A stretch of 42,184 nucleotides of DNA, from positions 1-42,184 of the forward strand of contig JAAYUE010000045.1 of assembly GCA_012517905.1 (NCBI GenBank), written 5' to 3'. The notes under the pieces were generated by a model. It was given only the letters and a program-made list of their open reading frames with translations. It was not told where the DNA came from and did no database searches. The stretch is from Clostridiales bacterium. GTDB lineage: Bacteria; Bacillota; Clostridia; Christensenellales; CAG-138. A program made the translations under genes and the position numbers. This document shows, in pieces, positions 16,209-25,486 of this stretch. Numbering within the stretch: the stretch's first letter is position 1; every line of letters begins with the position of its first letter.

Positions 16209-16880
16209 ATGCTGCGGATCTTCATTGTGGAGGACGACGAAATCATTGCGGGCGAGGTGGCGAAAAGCCTGAACAGCTGGGGTTACGAAACGGCGATCGC
16301 GCGCTCGTTTGAGCGAATCGAGGAGGAGTTCGCCGCCTCGGGGGCGCAGCTCGTCATCATGGACATCTCGCTGCCATACTACAACGGCTACTACTGGTGC
16401 GAGCGCATCCGGCGGCGCTCCAAGGCGCCGATTGTGTTTCTCTCCTCGCGCGCTGACACGGCGGACGTGGTCATGGCGGTCAGCATGGGCGGGGACGACT
16501 ACATCGCAAAACCCGTCGATACGGAGTTGCTGATCGCCAAGGTGCAGGCGGTGCTGCGGCGCGCCTACGATTATGAAACGTCCGCAAGGCTCAGCCTGGG
16601 CGGCGCGGAGTTCGACGCGGCCGCATCCTGCCTCTTTGTCGGCGGCATGCGGCGGGAACTGACGAAAAACGAAAGCCGCATCCTCGCCGCACTACTCGAA
16701 AAGCGCGGCGCGGTCGTCAGCCGCGAGGCGCTGATGCTCCGGCTCTGGGACAGCGACGAGTTTGTGGACGACAACACGCTGACGGTCAACGTCAACCGCC
16801 TGCGAAAAACGCTCGCCGAGGCGGGGCTGGGGGACTGCGTGAAAACGCACAAGGGACAGGGGTATTCCGTCGATGCGTAG
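16209..16880 (+). CDS. bceR: OmpR-family response regulator, BceR type
   Basis: The 223-residue protein has a receiver domain (acidic pair E8-D9-D10, phospho-acceptor D52 in VIMDISLP, K101 in IAKPVD) and a C-terminal winged helix (LTKNESRILAALLEKRG, then DDNTLTVNVNRLRKTL and the final GQGYSVDA). It should bind the bceAB promoter when phosphorylated by the kinase encoded next. The ATG at 16209 has GAGGAG 6 bases upstream; the longer open frame upstream is not family-like. It overlaps bceS by 8 bases. Confidence 0.88.
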   Translation: MLRIFIVEDDEIIAGEVAKSLNSWGYETAIARSFERIEEEFAASGAQLVIMDISLPYYNGYYWCERIRRRSKAPIVFLSSRADTADVVMAVSMGGDDYIAKPVDTELLIAKVQAVLRRAYDYETSARLSLGGAEFDAAASCLFVGGMRRELTKNESRILAALLEKRGAVVSREALMLRLWDSDEFVDDNTLTVNVNRLRKTLAEAGLGDCVKTHKGQGYSVDA

Positions 16881-17862
16881 AGGATTCGATTATCTCAAGT
16901 CCCGCCGCGCGCTGGTGACGCTCTATCTTCTCGCGCTGGCGGTCATCTTCCTGCTTGGCTTTCTCGCACGGCAGGACGCGGTATACGTGCGATACGAGGC
17001 GATCCTCGTCAGCTTTTCGTTTGCGTGCATCCTGCTGGTCGACGGCGCGCGATATCGCAGAGAGCGCAGGCGCATGGCGCAGATTCGCGGGCGGACGGAG
17101 CTTTTGCCGCGCGAACTGCCGGACCCGCCGGACGGCCTTACGGAAGATTACGACGCGCTGATTCGCGCGCTGGCGCGCGAAAACGAGCGGCTGAAAACCG
17201 AGAGCCTGCGGTTGCAGGAGGAGCAGAAGGAGTATTACACGCTCTGGATGCACCAGATCAAAACGCCGATTTCGGCGATGCGCCTGCTGCTTGAGGGCGC
17301 AGACGACGAGCGCGCGCCGCTGCTGCGGCAGGAACTCTTCAAGGTGGACCAATATGCGGACCTCGCGCTCAAGTTCGTCAAGCTTTGCGACATTTCGTCC
17401 GATCTGGTGATCGAGCGGTGCGATCTGAACGAAATCGCGCACGAGGCGGTCAAAAAATACTCGCTGCTGTTTGTCTACAGCAGGCTCTCGATCGAACTTG
17501 GCGAACTGCAAAAGGACGTGCCCTGCGACCGGATGTGGCTCGGGTTCATCCTGGGACAGCTGCTGTCCAACAGCGTGAAATATACGCGCGCGGGCGGCGT
17601 GCGAATCTTCATGGACGGCGCGGCGCTCGTCGTGGAAGACACCGGCATTGGAATTCGAAAAGAAGACCTGCCGCGCATCTTCGAGAAAGGATATACGGGC
17701 TACAACGGACGTATGGACAACCGCGCAAGCGGCATCGGGCTCTATCTCGTCAAGCGCGCGGCGGATGCGCTCGGGATATCCGTTTCCGTTTCGTCCGAGC
17801 TGGGCAAGGGCACTCGCGTGACGCTGCGCTTTCCGAAGCTGGACGAGTTTTCGGCAATGTGA
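16873..17862 (+). CDS. bceS: intramembrane-sensing histidine kinase, BceS type
   Basis: The 329-residue protein has two close transmembrane helices (about 14-32 and 41-57) joined by only a few outside residues, so it lacks an input domain. Then come a coiled linker, the H-box YYTLWMHQIKTPISAMRL with H127, and the ATPase domain (N-box LLSNSVKYT, G1 VEDTGIGI, G2 ASGIGLYLVK). This is the BceS layout, in which the kinase senses flux through the BceAB transporter rather than the drug. It overlaps bceR by 8 bases. Confidence 0.88.
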   Translation: MRRGFDYLKSRRALVTLYLLALAVIFLLGFLARQDAVYVRYEAILVSFSFACILLVDGARYRRERRRMAQIRGRTELLPRELPDPPDGLTEDYDALIRALARENERLKTESLRLQEEQKEYYTLWMHQIKTPISAMRLLLEGADDERAPLLRQELFKVDQYADLALKFVKLCDISSDLVIERCDLNEIAHEAVKKYSLLFVYSRLSIELGELQKDVPCDRMWLGFILGQLLSNSVKYTRAGGVRIFMDGAALVVEDTGIGIRKEDLPRIFEKGYTGYNGRMDNRASGIGLYLVKRAADALGISVSVSSELGKGTRVTLRFPKLDEFSAM

Positions 17863-17873
17863 CAAAATCGTAA
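17860..17873 (+). promoter_or_regulatory. candidate BceR-binding box
   Basis: TGACA-AAAT-CGTAA matches the published BceR-like consensus TNACA-N4-TGTAA with one mismatch. It overlaps the bceS stop codon and lies 55 bases before a TACAAT -10 (17929-17934) that has no good -35, as expected for an activated promoter. Confidence 0.6.
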
Positions 17874-17966
17874 GACGTTTGCCGCTTCGTGTAAGGCGGA
17901 TCGATGGAAGAGCGGCTTCCGAATTCTGTACAATAACCGCATCATCAGAAAATCGGAGGAGGTTCC

Positions 17967-18720
<754 letters not shown>

Positions 18721-18728
<8 letters not shown>

Positions 18729-20436
18729 CGGGTTCTATTTTCGCCTCGCGCTGAGCAATGTGCGGCGAAACAAGCTGACGTATGTGCCCTATCTTGTGGC
18801 GACCGCGGTGATGAGCGGCGTGTTTCTGCTCATCGCCGGCCTGCTCTTTTCGAAGGGGATGACCAACACGCCGAGCGGGGACACCGCGAGGATGCTCTTT
18901 GCCTTCGGGCTTGTGGTCTACGCGCTGTTTACGTTCTTCTTCATGTTCTACATCAACAACTTCCTGATCAAGCGCAGGAAGAAGGAATTCGGCCTCTATG
19001 GCATCCTCGGGCTCGACAAGCGGCACGTCGGGCGCGTGCTCGTCTGGGAAAACCTGTTTGTCATCGGCGGAGGCATCGCCGCCGGAATCGCGATTGCGCT
19101 TGTGTTTGGCCGGCTGCTGTTCCTTGTGCTGATGAAACTCATCCACGCGGTGCCCGGCAGCTCGTTTTCCATTCCGCCCGTCGCTTACGGGCTGATGCTG
19201 GGGCTGTTTTTCTTCGTGTTTCTGGTCACGTCGACGATCAACGTCATACGGGTGCACACGGCGAACCCGATTGCGCTGCTTGCGAGCGAGAAACGCGGCG
19301 AGAAGGATAAAAAGGGACTCGTGCCGCTTGCGCTGCTCGGCCTAGCCCTGCTTTGCGGCGCGTATTATTACGCCTGGACGACCGAAATACCGGGGATTGC
19401 GCTCGGCATCTTTTTTCCGCTGGCGATCGTGGTCATCATTGCGACGTATCTGCTGTTTCTCTGCGGAAGCATCGTGGTGCTGCGGCTGCTTCGGATGAGA
19501 AAGAGCCTGTATTACCGGCCGGACCATTTTGTGACCATCTCCGGCATGTTTCACCGCATGCGCCAAAACGCGCGGGGACTTGCGACCATCTGCATCCTTT
19601 CGACCATGCTGGTGGTCACCGTATCGGGAACGCTTTCGCTCTATCTCGGCCGCGAGGAGATGACGCGCGGCATGTATCCGTTCGACGCGCAGGTATACGT
19701 GCCCAAATCGGCATCGCAGGAGCAGATCGTCGCCTACGACGAAGCGCTTCGGCGCATCGCCGCAGAGCATCATGTCGTTCTCTCCGCCGATGAGAACAAG
19801 CTCGTTACCAAACTGCCGGAAGGCGAGCAATTCCGGCGCAACAACTTCATTTGGGAGGACAGCGCGTTTGTCGACGTGCCGATGCTGATCTTCTACGACG
19901 GCAGCTTCCGCTTCGACGTCGCGGGATCGGAAGACGACTGCCTCGCGTTCATTCAGGCGGTGCGCGACCGCTACGCCGAGTCGTTCGCCGAAACGCCAAA
20001 TCTCATCGTTTCGGACATCTACACCGCGCGGGAGGAAGGCTATGGCTTCTACGGCGGACTGCTGTTTCTCGGCGCGTTTTTCGCGGTGCTCTTCCTCGCG
20101 GTTGCGGTGCTGATCCTCTATTTCAAGCAGGTGACGGAGGGGTATGAGGACAAAGCGCGCTTCGATATCCTGCAGCAGGTCGGCATGGACGACCATCAGG
20201 TCAGAAAAACAATCAACGCTCAGGTATTGTGGGTATTCTTTCTGCCGCTGGCGGCGACCGCGCTGCACATGCTCTTTGCCTCGAAGATCATGGCGCGCAT
20301 GCTCAAGACGTTCATGCTCTACGACTGGGGGCTGGTGCTCGCGTGCATCGGCGGGACGCTTGTGGCGTTTTCGGCGCTGTATTTCCTGATCTACCGCGTT
20401 ACCGCGCGGACGTATTATCGGATCGTGCGGCGATAG
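18721..20436 (+). CDS. bceB: BceB-type ABC transporter permease
   Basis: From the TTG at 18721 the protein is 571 residues: about ten membrane helices with FtsX-like groups at both ends and a large outside domain of ~200 residues (about 300-500) between helices 7 and 8, the peptide-sensing part of BceB proteins. The TTG overlaps the bceA stop by 8 bases and follows GGTGGGGA. The frame is open upstream but would run inside bceA. BceB proteins are usually nearer 640 residues, so the outside domain is on the short side, which may alter the range of peptides handled (inference). Confidence 0.85.
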
Positions 20437-20450
20437 ACGCGGCATAACGA

Positions 20451-20478
20451 AAAAGGGGAGCCTTGGCTTCCCTTTTTT
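20451..20478 (+). terminator. terminator after bceB
   Basis: AAAAGGGGAGC pairs with GCTTCCCTTTT (one G-T pair) and is followed by T residues, 15 bases after the stop. Confidence 0.8.
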
Positions 20479-20516
20479 GCGTGCGCAGGATTCAAGATTT
20501 CCTCACGTTTCGCCGA

Positions 20517-20545
20517 TTGTGCGCGGGGCGTGAATCCGCTATAAT
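20517..20545 (+). promoter_or_regulatory. promoter giving a leaderless mRNA
   Basis: TTGTGC (20517-20522), 17 bases, perfect TATAAT (20540-20545), then only 6 bases to the ATG at 20552, so transcription should start at or next to the start codon. Confidence 0.65.
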
Positions 20546-20551
20546 CGAACC

Positions 20552-21088
20552 ATGGAACAAACGCAGAATCGGTTTCTCACCGCGCTGAAAGAACTCGGTA
20601 AAACGGCGCTCGGCTTTGGCAAGGCGCAGGTCATCCTCTTCGGGGTCAACTTCGCGGTCGTCACGATCGGCATGGTCGTCGCCGGCCTCGGCTGGTGGTC
20701 TCCGCTCGTCGCCGTGGGCGTGAGCCTGCTGGACCTGCTGCCGGTCATCGGCTCCGGCGTCGTATTCGTGCCCTGGGCGATCATCGCGCTGATTGCGAAA
20801 AATCCGCATATGGCGATCACGGTCGGCGCGACGTATATCGCGATGGTCGTGTTGCGCATGGTGCTCGATCCGATCATTACGGGCAAGAGCGTCGGCCTGC
20901 CGCCGCTGATCACGCTGCTGGCTTCCGTCGGCGGGCTGATCCTCTTCGGCGGGGCGGGCGTAATATTGGGGCCTGTCATCGCGGCGGTGGCAAACGTGCT
21001 CTTCCGCGTGTTTCTGAAAAAGAAGGCGGGTAAACCGGCGTCGAACGCAGACATACCGCCGGAGGACGTACCGGATCAAAAGGGGTAA
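20552..21088 (+). CDS. half-length AI-2E family membrane protein
   Basis: The 178-residue protein carries only the C-terminal half of the AI-2E/YdiK/PerM family: helices at about 25-48, 52-72, 72-85, 92-110 and 118-150, with LLDLLPVIGSGVVFVPWAI and DPIITGKSVGLPPLITLLA as the conserved stretches. Full-length members have about 350 residues and eight helices. The start is not a break in a longer gene: upstream there is a terminator and a promoter, and no N-terminal half in any frame. There is no ribosome site; a TATAAT ends 6 bases before the ATG. It could be a functional half-size paralog or a decayed gene now expressed. Transported substrate unknown. Confidence 0.7.
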   Translation: MEQTQNRFLTALKELGKTALGFGKAQVILFGVNFAVVTIGMVVAGLGWWSPLVAVGVSLLDLLPVIGSGVVFVPWAIIALIAKNPHMAITVGATYIAMVVLRMVLDPIITGKSVGLPPLITLLASVGGLILFGGAGVILGPVIAAVANVLFRVFLKKKAGKPASNADIPPEDVPDQKG

Positions 21089-21149
21089 TGCGCGGGCGTA
21101 AGCACGCATGGAACGATAGCAAACGAATGCGAAAGGGGAAGACTGTATT

Positions 21150-21404
21150 ATGTTCTGGCACTTTTTAGGATTGCTGCTCATCGGCGCGCTCATCGGGTGG
21201 GTTGCGAGCAAACTCATGCATGGTAAGGGCGGGCTCATCCGCAACATCATTCTCGGCGTCGCAGGCAGCGTGGTCGGCGGCTGGCTTGCGGACTATGCGG
21301 GCATCGGCTCGGGCAATGTCTGGTCCATCGGCGGGTTTCTCGTCGCCGTCGGCGGAGCCTGCCTGCTGATTTTGATCAGCCGCCTGATCGTCGGCAGACG
21401 ATAA
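21150..21404 (+). CDS. GlsB/YeaQ/YmgE family small membrane protein
   Basis: The 84-residue protein has three hydrophobic helices with the Gly-rich pattern GALIGWVASKLMHGKGG, NIILGVAGSVVGGWLA and GFLVAVGGACLLIL typical of the family once named transglycosylase-associated. The role in most bacteria is unclear, often stress-linked. GAAAGGGGAAG lies 9-19 bases before the ATG. It follows the AI-2E gene by 61 bases. Confidence 0.88.
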   Translation: MFWHFLGLLLIGALIGWVASKLMHGKGGLIRNIILGVAGSVVGGWLADYAGIGSGNVWSIGGFLVAVGGACLLILISRLIVGRR

Positions 21405-21421
21405 ACCGCATATTCCGGAAC

Positions 21422-21456
21422 AAAAAAACAGCGCTCTTTTGAGCGCTGTTTTTTTG
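21422..21456. terminator. bidirectional terminator
   Basis: AAAAAAACAGCGCTC pairs perfectly with its complement around a TTTT loop and ends in seven T; serves the GlsB-type gene and the minus-strand kinase gene. Confidence 0.9.
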
Positions 21457-21468
21457 TGCCGTCGATCG

Positions 21469-22533
21469 TCAGAGCGCGCGGGCCGCTTCCTCCACGATAC
21501 GGCGCATCGCGTCCCAGTGGGCGTCCATCTCTTTCAGAAGCGCAAACTGCGTGCGCGCGCGGTCGAGATTTTGCCTTTGCCGGGAGATGTGGAAATAGAC
21601 GTCCCCCGCGATGTGGTCGCTGAGAAAGCGCATGCCGCATTCGAGCGTCATCATCTTTGCGCCGACGGGCAGCATCGCGAGCTCCTGCTTCGTCAGGCTG
21701 GTTCCGCAGGTGGAAAGATAGCCCTTCACATAGGTTTCGTAAAGCGCAAGGTCGAGGCGCACGCGGCCGAGATCGCGCTCGTCCTCGGCGGCGGTCGAGG
21801 CGCCGAAGCGGATCGCGTCGCCGAAATCGTTGACCGCCAATCCCGGCATGACGGTATCCAGATCGATCACGCAGAGCGCCTTGTCCGTCTTTGCGTCGAA
21901 GAGCACGTTGTTGATCTTCGTGTCGTTGTGCGTCACGCGGACCGGAAGCTCGCCGGAACGCTGCAGGTCGGTCAGCGTGTGCGAAAACGATTCGAATTCG
22001 AGCACAAAGTCGATCTCCGGCGCGACCTCCGCCCGCCGGTCGAAGGCGTCCTCCGAAACGGCGCGGTGAAACGCGGCATAGCGCGTGGGCGTATCGTGAA
22101 ACAGCGGGATCGTTTCGCTCAGTTGCTCCGCCGGAAAATCCGCCAGCTGGTTTTGAAAGCGCCCGAACGCGACCGCGCTTTCGTAAAACAGCGACGGGGT
22201 GGCCGACTGATAACAAACGCTGTCCGGCACCAGCTCGTATACGCGCCAGTATTCGTCGTCTTCCACGGCGAAGCTGCGCCCGTCCAGCGCGGGAACGAGC
22301 CGCAGCACGCCGCGCGGATCGGATACCTTGCCGCTTAGATGGCCGGTGACGAGCTCGATGTTGCGCATGAGCCGCTCTGGCTCCCGAAACACGGTCGTGT
22401 TGATGTGCTGGAGGACGTATTCTGCGCCGCCGCTGCAGCGAACGAGCTGCGTGCCGTTGATGTGGCCGCTGCCGAAAGGCTCGCTGGTTACCGGCGCGCC
22501 TTCCAGCGCAAAGCGTGTGAGTACGGACTGCAT
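21469..22533 (-). CDS. nahK: APH-fold sugar kinase, NahK-like (N-acetylhexosamine 1-kinase)
   Basis: The 354-residue protein has the aminoglycoside phosphotransferase fold: GSGHINGTQLV near the start, catalytic loop VRVTHNDTKINNVLFD and metal site CVIDLDTVMPGLAVNDFGD. Size, DFGDAIRFGAST, ECGMRFLSDHI and the Tyr/Phe-rich tail follow bifidobacterial NahK as I recall it. NahK phosphorylates GlcNAc or GalNAc at C1 in lacto-N-biose/galacto-N-biose use. The ATG at 22533 has GGAGG 11 bases upstream; an in-frame TTG at 22551 overlaps that site. The gene follows the GH3 gene by 43 bases, which suggests the glycosidase supplies its sugar (inference). No lacto-N-biose phosphorylase lies nearby. Confidence 0.75.
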   Translation of the reverse strand: MQSVLTRFALEGAPVTSEPFGSGHINGTQLVRCSGGAEYVLQHINTTVFREPERLMRNIELVTGHLSGKVSDPRGVLRLVPALDGRSFAVEDDEYWRVYELVPDSVCYQSATPSLFYESAVAFGRFQNQLADFPAEQLSETIPLFHDTPTRYAAFHRAVSEDAFDRRAEVAPEIDFVLEFESFSHTLTDLQRSGELPVRVTHNDTKINNVLFDAKTDKALCVIDLDTVMPGLAVNDFGDAIRFGASTAAEDERDLGRVRLDLALYETYVKGYLSTCGTSLTKQELAMLPVGAKMMTLECGMRFLSDHIAGDVYFHISRQRQNLDRARTQFALLKEMDAHWDAMRRIVEEAARAL

Positions 22534-22576
22534 GTCAAAAATTTCCTCCAAAACGATGGATGGCGCGTAGCGGCGG

Positions 22577-24973
22577 CTATTTTCCGAGCAGAGCGCGTAA
22601 GCCGCGGAACACTTTGTGATTGAGCAGCAGCACGATGCCTTCGATTTGTCTGGGCGAGAAGCCGGACTCCATGCTCATGAGCCGCAGCGGCGTGGTGTAG
22701 AGGATGTGCTCGACGATGCCGCTGCTCATTTCGTCCGTCGAGGTCGCTTTTACGGCGATCTTGCGTCCGATCAAACCCAGCAGATAACCCAGCGGCGTAT
22801 GCTGCACTTCGCTGAGCGTGACGTTGAGCGTGTGCCGTTCGCCTTTTTGCCGCTCCCGCGGAGGGATGGGGCGACCGAGCACGGCGGCAAACGAGCTGTC
22901 CGGCACGTCGATGCCCTTGGACAGGTCGTAATAGCAGGGCGCGTCCGCGCGGTGATCGGGCGCATGGGCATCCGCGTCCGGCGCGGCGGTGATGCGCGCG
23001 GTGAGACGGACATCCCGGCTGGAGGCCGAGAGGCGGAGCTCGTACGCACCGCCCTCGATGCGCCAATCCTCGGCGGTCGTGTCGTAATAGCTCAGATCCC
23101 GACGCGTCAGCGAGAAGGAGACGCGCTTTGTTTCGCCCGCCTGCAGCCAGACTTTTTCAAACCCCTTGAGCTCCTGCTCCGGCGCGAACATCACGGGCGA
23201 GGCGTGCGAAACATAGAGCTGCACGACCTCCGCGCCCGCAATGGCGCCGGTGTTCGTTACGTCGAGCGAAAGCCGAAGCGGCTCGTCCCGATCGAGCGAG
23301 TTTCTTTCGAGGCGCAGGTCGGCGTATGCAAACGTCGTGTACGAAAGCCCGTGTCCGAAGGGGTAGCGAACGGCCATCTTTGCCGTGTCGTAATACCGGT
23401 AGCCGACAAACACGCTTTCGCGGTATTCCACCGTGCGCGTGTATCCGGGAAAATACGAAAAACTCGGCGCGTCGCTCAGACGAAGCGGCCAGCTCTCCGT
23501 GAGCTTTCCGCCCGGACAGACCGCGCCCGTGACGAGGTCTGCGACCGCGCCGCCGACCGCCTGCCCGCCGAGGTAGGTCAGGAGGATGGACTTCGCGTCG
23601 TCCGCCCAGCCGAGATCGACCACCGACCCGCAGGCGAGGACCACCGCGACGTTGGGATTGACCGCGCCGACGCGGCGGATGAGCTCCACGTGGCTCTGCG
23701 GCATGTCGATCGACGACCGGTCGAACCCTTCGGATTCGTAGCGGGCCGGCAAGCCGGCGTAGATCAGCACGGCGTCTTTGCCTTGCGCGAGTGCGCAGGC
23801 TTCGGAAAGCAGCGCTTCGTCCGGCGCGTCGGAGGCTTCGTCGTATCCCTCGGCATATTCCGCGCGCACGCCGAGCTTGAGCAGCTCGTCGAAGGGATTG
23901 TCCATCCTGAGGGGAACCACTTTGCTGCTGCCCGCGCCCTGATAGCGCGGCGTTCTGGCAAACGCGCCGAGCACGGCGACGGTTGCGTTCGCTTTGAGGG
24001 GAAGGAGGCCGTCGTCGTTTTTGAGCAGCACGGCGCCGGCTGCGGCCGCCTCGCGCGCGAGCGCGTGGTGCGCGGCGGCGTCGAACGGGAGTTGCTCGCG
24101 GTCCTGGCAGCGAAGCGCGAGCGCCGCGACGCGCGCAGCGCAGCGGTCCACCTCGGCCTCGCTCAGCGCGCCGGAAGCGACCGCGCGCTCGATTTGCTGG
24201 TCATGGTACGGGCCGACGTAGGGCATTTCAAGGTCGAGCCCGGCGGAGACGCCCGTCACGCGGTCGTGCACCGCGCCCCAGTCCGACATCACGAGCCCGT
24301 CGAAGCCGAATCTGGTGCGCAGCACATCCGTCAGCAGCCACTTGTTGTCGCTGGCGTTGACGCCCTTGACGCGGTTGTAGGAGCACATGACCGTCCAGGG
24401 CTGCACCTGACGGAGCACGCGCTCGAAAGCGGCCAGATACAGCTCGAACATCGCCCGCTCGTCCGCGACCGCGTCCGTCGTGAGGCGGCGGTATTCCTGA
24501 TTGTTCAGCGCAAAATGCTTCATGGAGGTGCCGACGCCGAGGCTCTGCACGCCCTTGATATAAGCGGCGGCGAGATCGCCGGAGACGACGGGGTCCTCGC
24601 TGAAGTATTCAAAGTTGCGGCCGCACAGCGGGCTTCGTTTGCAGTTCAGCCCGGGGCCGAGCAGCACGTCCACACCCTTCGCGCGGCATTCCTCCGCCAG
24701 CGCGACGCCGATGCGGAAGAGCAGCGCCCGGTCAAACGAACAGCCTGTTGCCGAAGCGGTCGGAAAACAGGTCGACGCGACCGTATAGCTCCCCTTTTCG
24801 GGGGTCGTGACCTCTTTCCGCAGGCCGTGCGGGCCGTCCGAAACCGTGACTGCGGGAAGGCCGACGCGGGGGACGGCTTTGGTGCGCCATCTGTCCGCGC
24901 CGGAGAGCAGGCTTGCCTTTTCCGAAAGCGTCATCGAAGAAACGAGCGTGTTGGCTTTTTCGATCTGTTCCAT
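22577..24973 (-). CDS. glycoside hydrolase family 3 (beta-glucosidase type)
   Basis: The 798-residue enzyme has no signal peptide, so it acts inside the cell on imported oligosaccharides. Domain 1 (about 1-300) holds TVSDGPHG, KHFALNNQE (152-160) and the nucleophile D231 in GLVMSDWGAVHDR. Domain 2 (about 310-530) holds LLKNDDGLLPL and the acid/base region ESEGFDRSSIDMP. A fibronectin III-like domain follows (about 590-660), then about 130 further residues with YYDLSKG and LGYLLGLIGRK found in some clostridial GH3 proteins. Its pairing with a NahK-like kinase hints at an amino-sugar or beta-glycoside substrate, but the KHF-NNQE pattern is that of beta-glucosidase/xylosidase, not NagZ. GGAGG lies 6 bases before the ATG. 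Confidence 0.88.
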   Translation of the reverse strand: MEQIEKANTLVSSMTLSEKASLLSGADRWRTKAVPRVGLPAVTVSDGPHGLRKEVTTPEKGSYTVASTCFPTASATGCSFDRALLFRIGVALAEECRAKGVDVLLGPGLNCKRSPLCGRNFEYFSEDPVVSGDLAAAYIKGVQSLGVGTSMKHFALNNQEYRRLTTDAVADERAMFELYLAAFERVLRQVQPWTVMCSYNRVKGVNASDNKWLLTDVLRTRFGFDGLVMSDWGAVHDRVTGVSAGLDLEMPYVGPYHDQQIERAVASGALSEAEVDRCAARVAALALRCQDREQLPFDAAAHHALAREAAAAGAVLLKNDDGLLPLKANATVAVLGAFARTPRYQGAGSSKVVPLRMDNPFDELLKLGVRAEYAEGYDEASDAPDEALLSEACALAQGKDAVLIYAGLPARYESEGFDRSSIDMPQSHVELIRRVGAVNPNVAVVLACGSVVDLGWADDAKSILLTYLGGQAVGGAVADLVTGAVCPGGKLTESWPLRLSDAPSFSYFPGYTRTVEYRESVFVGYRYYDTAKMAVRYPFGHGLSYTTFAYADLRLERNSLDRDEPLRLSLDVTNTGAIAGAEVVQLYVSHASPVMFAPEQELKGFEKVWLQAGETKRVSFSLTRRDLSYYDTTAEDWRIEGGAYELRLSASSRDVRLTARITAAPDADAHAPDHRADAPCYYDLSKGIDVPDSSFAAVLGRPIPPRERQKGERHTLNVTLSEVQHTPLGYLLGLIGRKIAVKATSTDEMSSGIVEHILYTTPLRLMSMESGFSPRQIEGIVLLLNHKVFRGLRALLGK

Positions 24974-24996
24974 ACCGCACCTCCTGAATCAACGAA

Positions 24997-25005
24997 ATTA
25001 TACCA
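24997..25005 (-). promoter_or_regulatory. extended -10 promoter of the GH3-nahK operon
   Basis: On the minus strand TGG precedes a perfect TATAAT (24997-25002), 23 bases before the GH3 start codon; no strong -35 is seen. Confidence 0.55.
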
Positions 25006-25162
25006 CACCGGCGCGTTTCCCGAAAAGAACCAAAGGTACACTTTGCCCGAAATTCGGTTCATACGATGTAACAGTTCTTGCCGCGGGTCAGACCGGAAAA
25101 AGTGGCCGGAAATGCGGGTTTCAGGCCCTGGAACAGTCGGTTTTTCATCTTTTTCACAAAAA

Positions 25163-25177
25163 GTAATAAAATATTAC
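25163..25177. repeat. short palindrome, possible operator
   Basis: GTAATA-AAA-TATTAC lies in the divergent AT-rich gap between the GH3 promoter and the riboswitch promoter, 22 bases before the latter's -35. Confidence 0.35.
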
Positions 25178-25198
25178 AAAAAGCCCACAATACAGATA

Positions 25199-25227
25199 TT
25201 GACAATGTAATACGCATGTGATATTTT
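25199..25227 (+). promoter_or_regulatory. promoter of the c-di-GMP riboswitch operon
   Basis: Perfect TTGACA (25199-25204), 17 bases, TATTTT (25222-25227). Transcription would start near 25234, about 22 bases before the aptamer core. Confidence 0.7.
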
Positions 25228-25255
25228 GTACGCAGGTTTAGGAGCAACTCCCACG

Positions 25256-25342
25256 AAAAAGGCAAAACCCGTGAAAGCGGGCGACGCAAAGCTAAAGGGC
25301 CTAATGGGGCGGGAAACCGTCTCGATGGCAGCCAGTTGCCGA
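25256..25342 (+). promoter_or_regulatory. cyclic di-GMP-I (GEMM-I) riboswitch aptamer
   Basis: The stretch reads in order: AAGGCAAAACC, a CCCG/CGGG hairpin with a GAAA tetraloop (25273-25276), ACGCAAAGC, the tetraloop receptor side GGGCCTAA, a variable stem, then ATGGCAGCC and TTGCCG. GGCAA (25261-25265) pairs with TTGCC (25336-25340) to close P1. This follows the GEMM-I aptamer (as in Vibrio Vc2: GGCAAACC, GAAA, ACGCAAAGCC, GGCCTAA, GGTAGCGGGGTTACCG). It binds c-di-GMP and controls the genes downstream through the terminator at 25393. Confidence 0.92.
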
Positions 25343-25392
25343 ATTGAGTGCCCGACCGTAGATTTTCTATTTACGCGGGAATACGTAGATCC

Positions 25393-25425
25393 GGCAGCTT
25401 GGCAATAGAAGGCAGGCTGTCTTTT
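25393..25425 (+). terminator. riboswitch expression-platform terminator
   Basis: GGCAGCTTG pairs with CAGGCTGTC (two G-T pairs) and is followed by TTTTT. GGCAA in its loop (25401-25405) is complementary to the aptamer P1 strand TTGCC (25336-25340), so the two can compete. Whether c-di-GMP turns the operon on or off cannot be told. Confidence 0.7.
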
Positions 25426-25486
25426 TATTGCTTCGTTACGGAGATCTCCAAACCGAAACTGAATTTTGTTTCGGAGGGTAATAACA

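Noticed and set aside
22616..25210. A long plus-strand open frame (over 800 codons) antisense to the GH3 gene
   Set aside because: It mirrors the GH3 gene in a high-GC sequence, has Arg/His-rich low-order composition, no ribosome site and no recognisable domain.
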